Source: Macquaria australasica
Taxonomy: Eukaryota > Chordata > Actinopteri > Centrarchiformes > Percichthyidae
Reading direction: 5' to 3'
DNA length: 64,000 bases
Assembly (NCBI GenBank): GCA_005408345.1
Contig: SEMN01000031.1
Location: forward strand, 1,397,501 to 1,461,500
The notes under the pieces were generated by a model. It did no database searches, had not been told where the DNA came from, and saw only the letters and a program-made list of their open reading frames with translations. This document shows, in pieces, positions 1-11,147 of this stretch. The position numbers were made by a program, and so were the translations under genes. Position 1 is the first letter of the stretch. The number at the start of each line of letters is the position of its first letter.

Positions 1-138
1 AGCTTCAATAGGAGGGTGAACTGTCTCACAAAGAAAGAGGTGAGTAAACAGTTTGGATTTGGTTTGCCCTCTGTTACACGGCTTTATGAGCGCTGCAAAG
101 ACGCTTCCGAGCAGGACAGAAAATGTTACCGGTCGTAA
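1..138 (+). other. Short open frame at window edge with internal donor-like site
   Basis: Reading from base 1 in frame 1 gives 45 sense codons before a TAA at 136-138. Inside it, AAAGAG followed by GTGAGT at 40-45 resembles an exon-intron boundary. It could be the tail of an exon entering from the left on the plus strand, ending at 39 with a 13-residue SFNRRVNCLTKKE. The peptide matches nothing I recognise, and 45 open codons are not significant. It conflicts with the better-supported leftward exon unless the promoter is bidirectional. Confidence 0.12.
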
Positions 139-780
139 AAGGAATGAATGAATAGTTTACTGGATTGGAGCGTAAGTAAAAATAGTCCGGACCTGAACTA
201 TTTCTGTCCTGCAACCATCAGTTTTGCAGAGCAGCATAGCGACGTGGTCAGAAGAAACATTTTGTATCCCAGCAAAGACTTCTCCTCTCTAGTTTTCCCC
301 TCGACTTTCACTGCGTAATGCGGCGCAACAAAGTATATCCACGTAGCTGCACGGAACTCACCTCATCTGAATTGGTTATTTTGTATCCTTTTGTGTTGCT
401 GTAATCCAAGAAAAATAATTGTGCGCGTCGTATGAGTCAACTTCTCCTGCCTGAGAGAAAAACAAACTAATGCACGGCAAATGGTGTAATTCGACCCGTG
501 TTAAGTCAATCCATCCAGCGAGAGATCCACAGCCTACCAATAAGCAGCGCTCTTGCTCCAGTCCCTCCCCCCACCGTCCGTCTCTCCTCAGTTGGTTTGG
601 GCTTCTCTGCTCTGCCTTGCTCTGGCTTCCTTCCTTTCTTTCCAAGAGCCCGGAGAGAAAGAAAAAGCGACCCCTCTCGGTTCTCCTCCTGTGTGACCCC
701 GTCTTGCCCCCCCTCCCTCTGTCAAACCCCATCCCCCAACTCCAAGTCAGCAAGAGCGCCTAGTTAAAATCATTTCAGTT
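40..780 (-). promoter_or_regulatory. CpG-rich promoter-like block at left edge
   Basis: This is the densest CpG region of its size in the window, with roughly three dozen CpG dinucleotides in about 700 bases, while the following 6 kb has very few. It contains a CCAAT box on the plus strand (CCAATAAGC at 537-545), long pyrimidine tracts on the plus strand (GA-rich on the minus strand) and a G-run cluster on the minus strand (739-697). A strong minus-strand donor lies at 361/360. In vertebrates such blocks usually mark unmethylated promoters with a GA-rich 5' leader. Orientation to the left is inferred from the donor and from the absence of any gene to the right. No TATA box is evident. The gene cannot be named, because no recognisable protein is encoded here. 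Confidence 0.5.
362..560 (-). other. Candidate first exon (5' leader) of a leftward gene, 3' boundary only
   Basis: On the minus strand the sequence reads CAGATGAG then GTGAGT, a near-consensus splice donor with the intron starting at 361. An ATG sits at 366-364, so translation would begin only five bases before the exon end and continue in an exon outside the window (left). The leader before it contains in-frame stops, as expected of untranslated sequence. The right-hand limit is arbitrary, because no transcription start can be read from the sequence. The donor could also be fortuitous, or the ATG may not be the start. Gene identity is unknown. Confidence 0.3.
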
Positions 781-1338
781 GAGTTGTGGCTGCTTAGTAA
801 AACACAGCTTTAGAAGTGTTTGGATTTAAGAGGGAGATGGTTAGACCACAAATCTCCTTCTGCTTCAGCATAACATCATGCAACTGATATTTCTATTAAA
901 AGTGGAGAAATTATTAATGACAACAATATAAAAGTGTAGAGTAAAAGTTTTACATTTATGTCAAATAACTCCACAAACCCATACATTTGACACATATTCT
1001 AGCAAACTGTTTTGCTATAGTATTACTTTTAATATAGAAATACATACCATACATATTCTCTTTTAGGTAAAATGAATAATGTCACATTATTCCAAACATT
1101 ATTGCATCCTTATCCTGTTGAGCTAGATCTATAGGCATTAGGCATTCTACATGTGTATGTAAACATCAGCGTGAGTACGTGTTCCAGTTTGCATGCGAAG
1201 CTGAAGTCGTCATTGAACGTGTCAGGTCATTCCAGCCAGGTCTGCAAGGCCCAACAATGGAGGCCCATTTGCACCACATTAGAGAAGCAGGTTAGCAGAT
1301 GTGTGAGAATCTCTCCCACATGAACATCCCCACCCACT

Positions 1339-1410
<72 letters not shown>
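1339..1410. repeat. (CG)4(CA)32 microsatellite
   Basis: Four CG units are followed directly by about 32 uninterrupted CA units (1347-1410). The whole run alternates pyrimidine and purine and so can adopt Z-DNA. It is very likely length-polymorphic. The His/Thr- and Val/Cys-repeat frames over it are artefacts of the tract. Confidence 0.98.
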
Positions 1411-1413
<3 letters not shown>

Positions 1414-4400
1414 CTGACAACCCCCATTATGAGCTGAGAAAGTGGGATCTGCATCTCAATACTTGCACAGGAAACACTAGTTTGCACTGCTGATCTGCCT
1501 GATCCCGATTTGGCATTTCTTGCATGTCTTTGTCCCCCACTTGTCCCACCCTCTTAACCTTTTTTTTTCAGTTACTATTTCTCGATATCCAGTCTCTTCA
1601 TTTAACAGAACCTGTCTTTTTCCTCAAGCCTCCTACAGGTCTCCATTTTTTCTCCAATCTCACCAGGGTTATCTCAACTGATAGATTTTAGTTTGTCGTT
1701 TATGTGACTTTCATTCCCTTTCTTCTGGACCCTCACGCTTCAATCTTGCCACTCAATGTTTCTGTCAGTCCTAGGTTACTTCTGTGTGATGTCCCTGTAT
1801 CCTGTGGGGACTGAATCAGCACAAACATCTATTATGGTGGGAGAGGGGGAAGATGGACAGATCAATGTGTCGAAGGTTTGCACAGACGCAGGTACTGAGT
1901 GTCAGGGTGGGTGAATACATAGATGGATCTCTGGGTGATTGGTGGGTGTATTGACTGGTCTTTTTTCAGTGAATTGACAGTTTTATCATGGGTGTAATGG
2001 TAATGTGACACCATTTCAGTAGGTTTTAATGGGTTTTGGTGCACTACTGTTGCTGTTGACAATTTTCAATCTGCTTGTAGTGTAATTATTTTGCAACTAA
2101 CATGAATTGTCACCAATCCAAGGATAGTAAAAGGATAATTCATGATTTTACTGTGTTCTTAAAGAGGATCAAAAATATTCAATTTTCTGATGTAATGATG
2201 GTTATTTAAGGGAGATAGTGAAAATGAAGAAGGCAGTATTTTGATTACCCCAAGAAACCTTTGCATTTTTTCCTTTCTTATATTAAAAATGTTAATTCAA
2301 GCCATGATTTTTCTTGGACAAATCACACATTTAAGTCATGGGAGGATAGATGATTAAATGGAGACACATTTACAAGCATAGCAGTAATAGAAGAGGAGCA
2401 GATGGGTGAATGACAAAGGTCTTTTGAGACTGAGAGTATGTTTGGATTGATAGTAGGGATGGACAGATGAATGTATTGATGTTGGGAGAGTAGCGTGATA
2501 TGCGTGGAGGGTGGGGGTGGACACAGGACAGAAGGCCTGTGCTACTCCTTAAGCCTGATATGCTCCCTTGGGGACCCTGCAGTGTGTGGGTCAACCCCAG
2601 GGGGTGTGTGAGGGTGGGCCACGGGGTGCAGAGGAGAATGTGAGGGCTTGGCCTTAGGTTGGGTGTACCAGAGAGTGCACTACCCTCCACTCCCTTATTT
2701 ACTGCCTGAAATGCCAGTACAGATGGCCATGTGTCAAAGATGGGGGCTGCAGGCTTAAGGTTGGGGCTGAGGCCAGAGATGGAGAGAATCACAGGGTCGG
2801 ATGTTTTACTACAGCATTGCCATTTCCCACCAGCTAATCAGAGGACTTGAGAAAATAAAAAACCCAACAGAGCAAGTTAAGGAGACACATCTAGAATAAC
2901 AAAAGGTACCAAATGTAAAAGTTGTCAAGTTGAATTTAAACATGTCAAAGACAGCTCAATTGACTTAGCGTTACTGTCATAATGAACAAGCAAAGGAAAG
3001 ACAAAGACATCTCTGCTGTGAGTGGTCCAATTTTCAGAACTGATGAGATGACATTAACAGCAGCAGTGGTGTGCTAACTAGGAGAAAAGGTTGTGTGCTT
3101 TGTGGCTTGGCACTGAGTGTTCTATCAGATGGCTGCCTCTCAGGGTGGGGGCAGTCAGGACTGAACCTCCATGCTGACCTCTGATTGATTAAGAGGCCAT
3201 TTCTGGCACTTGGCTGGCCCGGGGCACCATTTGTCACCTGACTGTGCAGTCCTGTTGAGAAGCTTCGTGTCCTCCAATCTACAGTCAGACCTTTTCTCTA
3301 AATCCCCAACTCAGCCGGATCCACTAGGGCCACCCATGTCAAAAATCTGTTCACTCACCCTGGTGCTCAGGCTTTTGGATTAGAGTAAACACCAAATGGC
3401 ATGTTAAAACATAATATATACTATATATGAAACACTTTCTCTGCAAGTGATACCTTACAGCATGTGTCTTAGGCTGCTGTTTAAAAAAAAAAATAAAAAA
3501 TTTAGTCAAAAAATCAGTAGATAGGCTAAATCATTGGTGTTTGTTTTGACTTGTGTACTTATTTGGTGAAAATTGTAATTACCAAAAAGAAAAAAAAAGA
3601 AAATGTATTTATTTTTCTGCTGTGATAGCAAGTGATTCCGTACGGTAGTTACTCTGTGTTGTGATTTGAATTACAGGTAATTACAGGTTTGCCATCACCA
3701 CAATTGGACCCATGAAAGACAGACAGCTAACACTAACCAGACCCCCTCTTTTTTATAATTATAATGTAGGACTAAGACAGAATTGAGTGTGCAGGAGCTG
3801 CTGATGACTCAGTAGGTGTTGATATAACATGAACAAAAAGTAACGTCCAGTGGGAATCAGTGCAACGTTAGAGAGCTAGGCTAACTAGACTCCACTGTTA
3901 CGAGACAGACATCTTAAATTGCTAATGGTACCAATTGCTAATGGTACATCAGTGCTATGTGGGCTAGTTGAGAAAGGAGAACAAACTTGTGTCAATGTTC
4001 GGAGTTTTTACAGCACAATGACGAGCTCCAGTCAGTAGTGCACCACAGAAGTTGACAGCCCATTACTAGGAACGCTGGTCCTCAAGGGTCAGTCAGCTGC
4101 TGCCGTGCGAAACGCCCACCTTTAAGTAAAGAGCAGTTTATAACTGCTTGGTTCCAAATGTCAAAGTTATATTATTACTGCTCTTTAGGTGAGCTGCATG
4201 TCACAGATTGTAGATTTGACGATTATGCCATCCAATTTACTTCATCAGCTGCTTTTATAGACAGTCTCAAGCAAAGGTCAGAGAAAGGTGACAAGTTTTA
4301 TAGCCAAAAGTTTAATGCACCGACTGGAAGTAAGACTGAAACACACAGTATATCAGTAGTTTGCAGTGAAATGACCTGTGCTCTGTTTGCACATATTGCT

Positions 4401-4599
4401 CCTTCAGCTTCCTTTTTTTTTACGAGATTATTTTGCAGATGAGGGAAGGAAATCTATTTTGTCATAACTTGTTTTCTGCTCTAAATTTAAGGAAATTACA
4501 GTACCTAGTTTGCTTTGATGCAATCCTGATGACTGCCATATTTACTCAAGGAAATGCGTGAAAAGGTATGAAATACATTCTGATATAATGTAATTGTGT

Positions 4600-5240
4600 T
4601 TATTAGAGTTTTCTTGGGGAAAATGAGAATGCTAATCATATTCATAGCCAGTGCTGTGGGTAATTTGCAGCCTGCGATAAGCTGCCATATCAATGTGAAA
4701 TGCTGATGATTGAGTGACACACATGACATTTTCGACTCATTATTTATTGATCCCATTTCAGTTCCCATCTAAATGTTTTAATCTGCCTGGCTATCGAAGC
4801 GCTCACGTAGGAGAGCTATATGACATGTTCCTGGATTTGAGCTGATGGTGACACAGTTGCCCTCTGTCTTATGTATGAAATGAATGACGATGTGAATATA
4901 ATGCAATGCCACCTTGACACCATTAGGACAATGCTTCCATCAATTAAGGATAGTACTCCTGGCCCAAGCCTAACACTGACATTCACTTGGTGTGGGAGGG
5001 AGCCCATTGTTAGGGGGCAAAAGTTTTATTACTCCTGATAATGATAATAAATGCCTCCTCCCACACACTATGCCCTTCATTACAGCATTGATCCCATAAC
5101 ATCTCTGCTAAAATCCATCACTGTAGCTCCATTAATGAATGCTCCAAACATAGCAGTCAACCACGCGGATGATCCAAGACCTTGTCACATTCTCAGTAAT
5201 GAAGTTAATGAGCTAATGGAGTAGTCAACATTTTCGGGAA
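4600..5240. promoter_or_regulatory. Candidate conserved non-coding element (by appearance)
   Basis: This is a repeat-free, compositionally balanced stretch with many homeodomain-type cores: CATCAATTAAGG near 4937, CATTAATGAATGC near 5131, GAAGTTAATGAGCTAATGG near 5203 and TTATTTATTGATCC near 4740. It has no open frame of note. Such texture is typical of teleost developmental enhancers. That is an inference from composition only; conservation cannot be tested here. Confidence 0.25.
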
Positions 5241-6399
5241 GGAAGGATATGACTTTATTTAGGATGGAAGAGGATAGAAGCGGGATTTAGCGGGCTGAGG
5301 TCGAAGCGTGAACAGGAAAGGAAGAGCCACAGAGGTTGCTCTGTTCACACGCTCTGAAGTATGGGTCTATTCTTGTGTGTGTGTGTGATCTGGCTGCCAG
5401 ACGTACATAGACAGACATGCACAAAGACACACACATGCAGACAGGTGCTGTGTGTGGTACTGACTGTATGGTGAACAGCTGTGTGTAGTAGCTTGTGCTG
5501 GGCGCGCTGGGAGGTAGCTGTTGCATTCTCCGACCTCACCACCGGACGCAGCATTTGACACACACACACATACAGAGGGCAGCTGCATGGTGCCATTCAA
5601 GGGCCCCAAAGCCAACTGCACCCACCCACACAGAACTCACTGTCACCAGCATGATATTCTACCTTCGAGCTTATAGCAAGATGACCCTGCACATCCCAAA
5701 ACTGAAGGAATATCCCACAGCTCTATATCTGTAACTCCTCCGCCATAGCTCTGACTCCAGCCAGCTCCACAACCTGTCAAAGGGAGCACTTAAACCACCA
5801 CTGCTGGCCCAAATGTTTACCTACCCCCTTACCCAACCCGCGCACCAATTCTAAGCCCCAGCATCAAAACCCTGTCCCACCTCCCATCCTGGCTGTCAGT
5901 CGCCAGCTAAGTCTTCCTTGGAGCTCGGAGGCTATCAGGGATTTAAGGGAAAAGCCCTTTATCCAGGGACTTTCTCTACAGGCTGGGGTGAGCAAATGTC
6001 TCATGTCAGCAAAACACCATAAATGCTGCAAATGGCATCTTTTCTGCCTCTCAGAGGTGGTAAACAAACTTTTCTGGTAGAGCAAACACATGGTGTTGTG
6101 AGTGAAATGAATCATTCGAAGGACCGTGGAGCTAGTGCTTAATTTCCTCTTTACAGAACTTTGTATTTATTTTTAGTCTACATCTGTGTTTGTAAGCATA
6201 TATTTTCTTCTCCATGCAGGCATTTCTACTTGAGTGGGTGTACATAAAGGTTGCGCTGCTAGGATGTGATGCTACATGCTGATTAACCCTTAGGTGGATT
6301 ATATAGACTAATCTGAGGAATTAAGCTCCCAGCACTCAGGAATTCCATTGGCTTCTAGATCCAGACCAGGTGTCCACACACAGTCAGCTGGGGGCCAAG

Positions 6400-6421
6400 G
6401 TGTGTGTGTGTGTGTGTGTGC
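6400..6421. repeat. (GT)n microsatellite
   Basis: About 10 GT units are followed by GCGCACGTGTG, again alternating purine and pyrimidine. It is a short dinucleotide tract inside otherwise unique sequence. Confidence 0.95.
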
Positions 6422-7427
6422 GCACGTGTGTAAGACAGGAAATAACAAGAATGGCCTCGCCTGCATGACAATAACAAATGCTGGGTTTTACAAGGAGGAC
6501 CAGTATGCTGGAATTCACTGGGCCATCCTCATTTTCATCAACTGTTCATGTGCATCCACATACTTTCAACTGCAGAGCAAATGTGAAAGCTCACACCCAC
6601 ATCATGCCTGCTTATGTTCTCTCATACCAAACACACAATTGCTCACTATGGACTCTGCCCACTGTATCAGCTCCAATTACTGTTTTATCAGTTCCACTAT
6701 AACTCCTTCCCTGATCCAGCGTGTACAGACAGAGTCCAGTAAATCTGTGAAATACGGGAAGGCTGACATACAGTATTACCATTACCAGGATTGTTGCGTA
6801 AAAATGCTACCCACCATTTTACTGCTGCTTGACGTATCTGGCTTTGATCCTGCTCTATGACCAGTTGGTTGTGACACACCATATTACCAAATAGCCCAAT
6901 TGTGATGAGTGAGAGAGCCAGCGTCACCTGTCCCTTTAATAAAGGTGGCATTAGTAGAGGCAGCGGGGAGGAGAGCAGCTGGAGAAGGTAATCCCGTCTC
7001 TCCAGGTCAGCCATCAGACAAGCTGTAGCAGGCCCCACTAACTCTGGCCTAATTAACACACACCAGCAGGGAAATCTTTCCTTCTCAGATCCATATTGCA
7101 GCGCACACCCAGCTCTCCAGACAGCCATTGCAGGGTTAATACTTTCCAGCCTCCACACTTGGGGTTTGACCAGCTCCAACATGCTTCGGCTCCTGCTTCC
7201 CAGCTTCTATGTCACACCTCCTCAGGGGATCAAGACATAGATGTGTAGATGAGATTAGATAGGAAGCAAGATTGAGTTTTTCTGTGAAATTTCCTTGAAT
7301 ATGTGTCAGTGTTTTGTGTCAGTCCTTTTTCATCAGTGCCAGACCGAATTCTTTCACGTACGCTGTAAAGTCAGCCTCACGGATTAAAAAGTAATTTATA
7401 TAAGGAATTAAAAATAACATTAAAAAA

Positions 7428-7635
7428 ATTCAACGCTATCTCTTTACAGAAACAGTACCCTGGTTACTCTGGATAACAGAGAACATCCTGTCAACAGTTT
7501 TCAAAGGGACTATCTCTTCTGTAGAAAGTAGTTCCAATGATAACTCTTCATAGCGAGGTTGGTAGGTTAATCAGAGTAACCAGGACATTGTTTCTGTTTT
7601 TCAAATGTAATTTTACAATGCTTTTTGACTTTAAA
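7428..7635 (+). mobile_element. Dispersed DNA-repeat family, copy 1
   Basis: The core contains GGTTACTCTGGATAAC and further on CAACAGTTTTCAAAGGGAC and GTAGAAAGTAGTTCC, motifs shared with copies at 28641, 55941 and 59151. Around the core, GAAACAGT...CCTGGTTACTCTG (from 7449) is mirrored as an inverted repeat ending CAGAGTAACCAGGACATTGTTTC (at 7594), so this copy is a 146-bp fold-back with arms of about 24 bp. I recognise the motif order from a very common percomorph interspersed repeat. No coding capacity is visible. Confidence 0.7.
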
Positions 7636-8689
7636 GGACTTTAAACATTTTTCAATACTGTGAACACCTCAAAACAAAATTCTATTTATCTCCATTGTAC
7701 TGGGTTCAAGGTTCAAGAAGTGAGAAAATATGTATAATATAAAACTGATATATTTATTTGTAATTTGGGTGAACCAACTTTTTAAATGTAATAAAAAAAA
7801 AATGTAAAAAATTATAATTTATTACAACTTTGGTCTTATTTTTCATATTTTTGGCCATCTTTTCTGTTGGTGATGATAACTTTGTACTCAGAAAAGTAAT
7901 TGCTGAAATCTGAGAAAACAGTCACAATGAAGTCCAAGGAGGCAAGAATCGAGTGGTCAGAAGATCATACACGTTGTGAACAAGCCAACAGTTCAGCCAC
8001 ATAATCTAAACCACTTTTCAGCAGGTAAAACAAAGTTAAGTCAGTCTGTAAGCTGTGATGGATGTCAGGACAGACAGTAATGATTTTGCCATTTGCCTTC
8101 ATTTTGTCTTCTGTTTAAACTGGGTTTTGTTTAAAACCGTCTGCTCGTGTTTCTTGCTGCGGCAGACTACTTTTTAGCAATTCTGCTGCGTTCCCAGATC
8201 TCAGCATTTAACTTTGTGAGAACAGTGTTATTATTATTGATAGGTATGATGGCCAAAACTACAAAAATAAGACTCAGGTTATGATAAAACAGAATTATCC
8301 TTCAAGGTCTAAAAACTATCACTGACGCTGAGTTTACAGACAGCTCCACGTTGACAGTCCTGCCTCACATTTGACTGCGTTACAGCACGGAGGATTGGGA
8401 ATCTGTGTGAGACTTTCACTCCGACTGTCACTGACCAGGTGGAATGTGAAACACACACTGCCACAAACACTTGGAGACAGTCGTGTGTGGTGACGGGACA
8501 GAGATGTGCAACCCTGGCGTCTGACCCCTCACACACTCCTCCACAACACCACTCATCCATTTCTCATCCCCCTCCCACGCATGCCCTTCTTCAAGAGTGT
8601 CTCCAGCTGAACGGTGGAAGGGGGGTGTTGGGGGCAGGAGGGTATCAGGTGTCTTTTAAAAAAAGCAGTTGTCAGGACTGGCTGAAAAT

Positions 8690-8960
8690 GGAGCATGACT
8701 TTATTCAGTCTAAATTGTAGCCTGGTGAAAACAGCGTGGCCTCTCAGTGCCCTCCCTGCAGTGGAGTGGCCATTTCTGCAAAGCTCAAAGAGTCGGATTA
8801 ATGGAACTCTATTAAGTGCTCTGTTTTTATGGGATTGATTTCTCCTTCCTGTTGCGCCAAATGAATATTTCGATAGATTTCTCTGCTCCTGCTGGATGCC
8901 AGCTGTCATTGAATAAAAATAACGTCTTATGTCTCCCACGGATAGATTATATTTAAATGA
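8690..8960. promoter_or_regulatory. Candidate conserved non-coding element (by appearance)
   Basis: This is complex, repeat-free DNA with GGATTAATGGAACTC, CCAAATGAATATTTCG, GTCATTGAATAAAAATAACG and TTATATTTAAATGAAG within 270 bases. A mix of homeodomain or POU-like AT cores in GC-balanced sequence suggests an enhancer. The minus-strand frame across it has no recognisable domain. Inference only. Confidence 0.22.
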
Positions 8961-9018
8961 AGTAAACCTAACTCATTTCTCTGGAAAGTCATCTGGCTTT
9001 AGCAGCATCTCACACTTC

Positions 9019-9058
9019 CACACACACACACACACACACGTGCGCGCGCGCGCACACA
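9019..9058. repeat. Alternating CA/CG tract (Z-DNA prone)
   Basis: About ten CA units, a CGTG junction, about six CG units and then CACACA form roughly 40 bases of unbroken pyrimidine-purine alternation. Tracts of this kind with a CG core are the strongest natural Z-DNA formers. Confidence 0.9.
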
Positions 9059-10750
9059 ATCTACACTGACTTCAGCTATTTTTTCTCTCTATTAGCCTCA
9101 CACGCACAAGTGCATGTCCGCACACACTAACAGCTGGTGGGGATTAGAGGAGAGGAAGCAGAGTGAACACACAGGGTTTCAGAGTCAAAACAACGGAGCT
9201 GGACTTGACCTTTGACCTGCATGGCCATTCATCTGTTGATAACATCAGTCAGTTCCATAAGACAGGTCCAGAGTGTGTGCAGGCCATTAAGTGTTCTCGG
9301 GACAGACAGACTCTTTACAGAGAATAAAAACCCTATCTTTGACAATACACACTCCCTTCTAACGGATTTAACTTAAGATAGTGATGACTGCAAAGTATAA
9401 GGGTATATGATAATTAATGGCTTCCATTAGAGGGAAAACCCTTTCTCTGCACTTTTCCTGGTGGATGGAGTGCTGAAGTAGCTTAGCTCTGTGTTTCTTT
9501 CCTACCTGGGGCTATAGACAAGTGGTATCCTGCATGTTAAATAAAGTCTTTCCCCCCTCTGTGCCCCTCCTCTGTGGTCCCCATTCCTCAAGTTAAATCA
9601 ACTCTTCCCTCCTCCTCTTTCTCCATCCAGGCATTGTTAATGGGATCACTTCTTAAATTACAATATCCCAGTAATCTACATCACATTACATTTCCTCCCA
9701 GTTTGGCGAGTAAGGTGATAGAAAGGGAAGCAGTGAATATTTCCTCTGATGAAGACTGAATAATGAATATTGTCTCTGTGTACTGTATGTTATGTGTGTG
9801 TGCCTTTATCTCTGCGGAGACACTTAAGTGTGCATGTGTGTGTCAGTGTACTGTTGTTGTGGGATGTTAATTTTATCTCCCATCAGGCTGGTGGCCATGT
9901 CGTGGACTAAGTAGAGTCATTTACCAAAGGTTACAGCTGCAGTCATGGATACCAGGAGATGATAAGTCATACCAATGAGCCTTATCCTAGGTAATCGCTC
10001 TTTATATTCACTGCTTCTCTCCATTTCTCTGTCTCCCTTACTGACGTCCTTCTTTTTATCTGTCTGCATTTTTTTTACCTCTTTATTTTTCAGTCTCTTC
10101 CCCTTTCTTTCATCTCTCTGAAATCCTACTAATTCCCACCTCCTTTTCTTGATAGAGAAGAGCTAACCAGCATGTAGCTGTCAGAGGGTTATTATACAGT
10201 CTGCCATTTTCAGTGGATCATGGTATCCACGCCGCTATATCATATCCACCGCTATGGAGATATGGAAATGAGACAGCAGCTCTCAACAGGGGCTCTCAAA
10301 ACAATTGTCTATACTTGATAGGCAGGGATGGTGCTGGGCCAGTGGCCAGTGCTCTGGGCTTTCTCATTTCTCTAAGAGGTAAATGTTGCTGACTTGCCAC
10401 TTTCTCACAACACCAGCCTTGCCCTTGTTACAAACAGTGCTGAATGGAAGCCTTTTTTTGTTTTTGCTATAGCTTGTCCTTGTGTTTGCAGCCAAATGGC
10501 AAAAACAACAGGTATTGTGTGACAGTGAGGTTAGGGAGGTTTAGAGTTGGTTTAGCAGAGCGGCAAAGTGGAGAGCTTGGATGGGAGCAGAATGGAGGAC
10601 TGTGGATGAGGAAAGGAGTTATGTAGCTTTAATAAAAAGCATATGAATTTCTGGCAGGTTTAGAAAGCTTATTACAACTTTTATCACCAGGCAGACATAA
10701 ACTTGTTTTTGATGCTGATAGGTATGGATCCCTATAACCAATCTCCTATA

Positions 10751-11147
10751 GAGGTTTTCAAAGTGGGAGGCGGGCCTCCCCAGGGGGCCTCCAAACAGTT
10801 TCAGGGGAGGCTCAGTGAATGGAAGTGAAAAAATATTACATTAGTTATCTAAAGGAAATCACATAGAATAGCCTATATGTGTGAAATCTGGTTAAAGAGA
10901 TAGTTCAGAGATACAGTAGTTTTGGGGAATTTGACTGTTTTTCCAACAGAAAGTCAGAAATGAATAAATGCCATAGGACACACTCAATTGTTGAGTGTCT
11001 GTGAGATTAAGTAACATAATCATGATCCCAATAGGCATCCAGGAATTGAGCGAAACTAAGCAAGTAACCTAAGGGGGGCATAGGTGGCAACTTTTTCTAA
11101 GTTTTGTCTGAGGGCAGGCCCACAGTCTCAGATGTTGAAAACCCCTG
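10751..11147. mobile_element. hAT-like non-autonomous element (MITE), 397 bp
   Basis: The left end reads GAGGTTTTCAAAGTGGGAG and the right end GTTGAAAACCCCTG, giving terminal inverted repeats of the CAGGGGTTTTCAA type found in hAT (Charlie-like) elements. TCCTATA occurs immediately outside both ends (10744-10750 and 11148-11154), consistent with a target-site duplication; hAT elements make 8-bp duplications, of which 7 bases are preserved. Inside there is no transposase frame, so it must have been mobilised in trans. An inner piece (AAAGAGATAGTTCAG, about 10895) may be a nested fragment of another fish repeat. Confidence 0.75.

Larger units (their letters stand above)
781..7427. other. Non-coding stretch, mostly unique sequence
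   Basis: No exon-like structure is convincing here. It holds two notable GT/CA tracts (1347-1410 and 6400-6421), A-rich runs near 3481-3500 and 3587-3603, and a 16-base tandem duplication (AATTGCTAATGGTACC, 3917-3947). A repeat-free, regulatory-looking section at about 4600-5240 is listed separately. The overlapping frames at 6348-6860 (plus) and 6697-7182 (minus) are the longest in the window, but have no recognisable domain and no splice or promoter context. Confidence 0.7.
7636..10743. other. Non-coding stretch
   Basis: This is AT-rich sequence to about 8300 (poly-A near 7794), then a more balanced section with a possible regulatory element (8690-8960) and a CA/CG alternating tract (9019-9058). 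No supported gene is present. An exon-like 20-base interval at 10492-10511 was considered and rejected. Confidence 0.7.

Noticed and set aside
1227..1493. Frames rich in Cys-Val or His-Thr over microsatellites (also at 24920-25237, 29577-29890, 52563-52769, 56714-57104).
   Set aside because: They are direct translations of CA/GT repeats.
6348..7182. The two longest frames (170 codons plus, 161 codons minus) overlapping on opposite strands.
   Set aside because: No domain, signal or splice context; the plus frame begins with translation of a GT tract. Long mutual openness is compatible with chance given the base composition.
10492..10511. A 20-base microexon-like interval (TTTGCAG before, GTATTG after).
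   Set aside because: Both splice signals are weak and common; no neighbouring exon to join it to.
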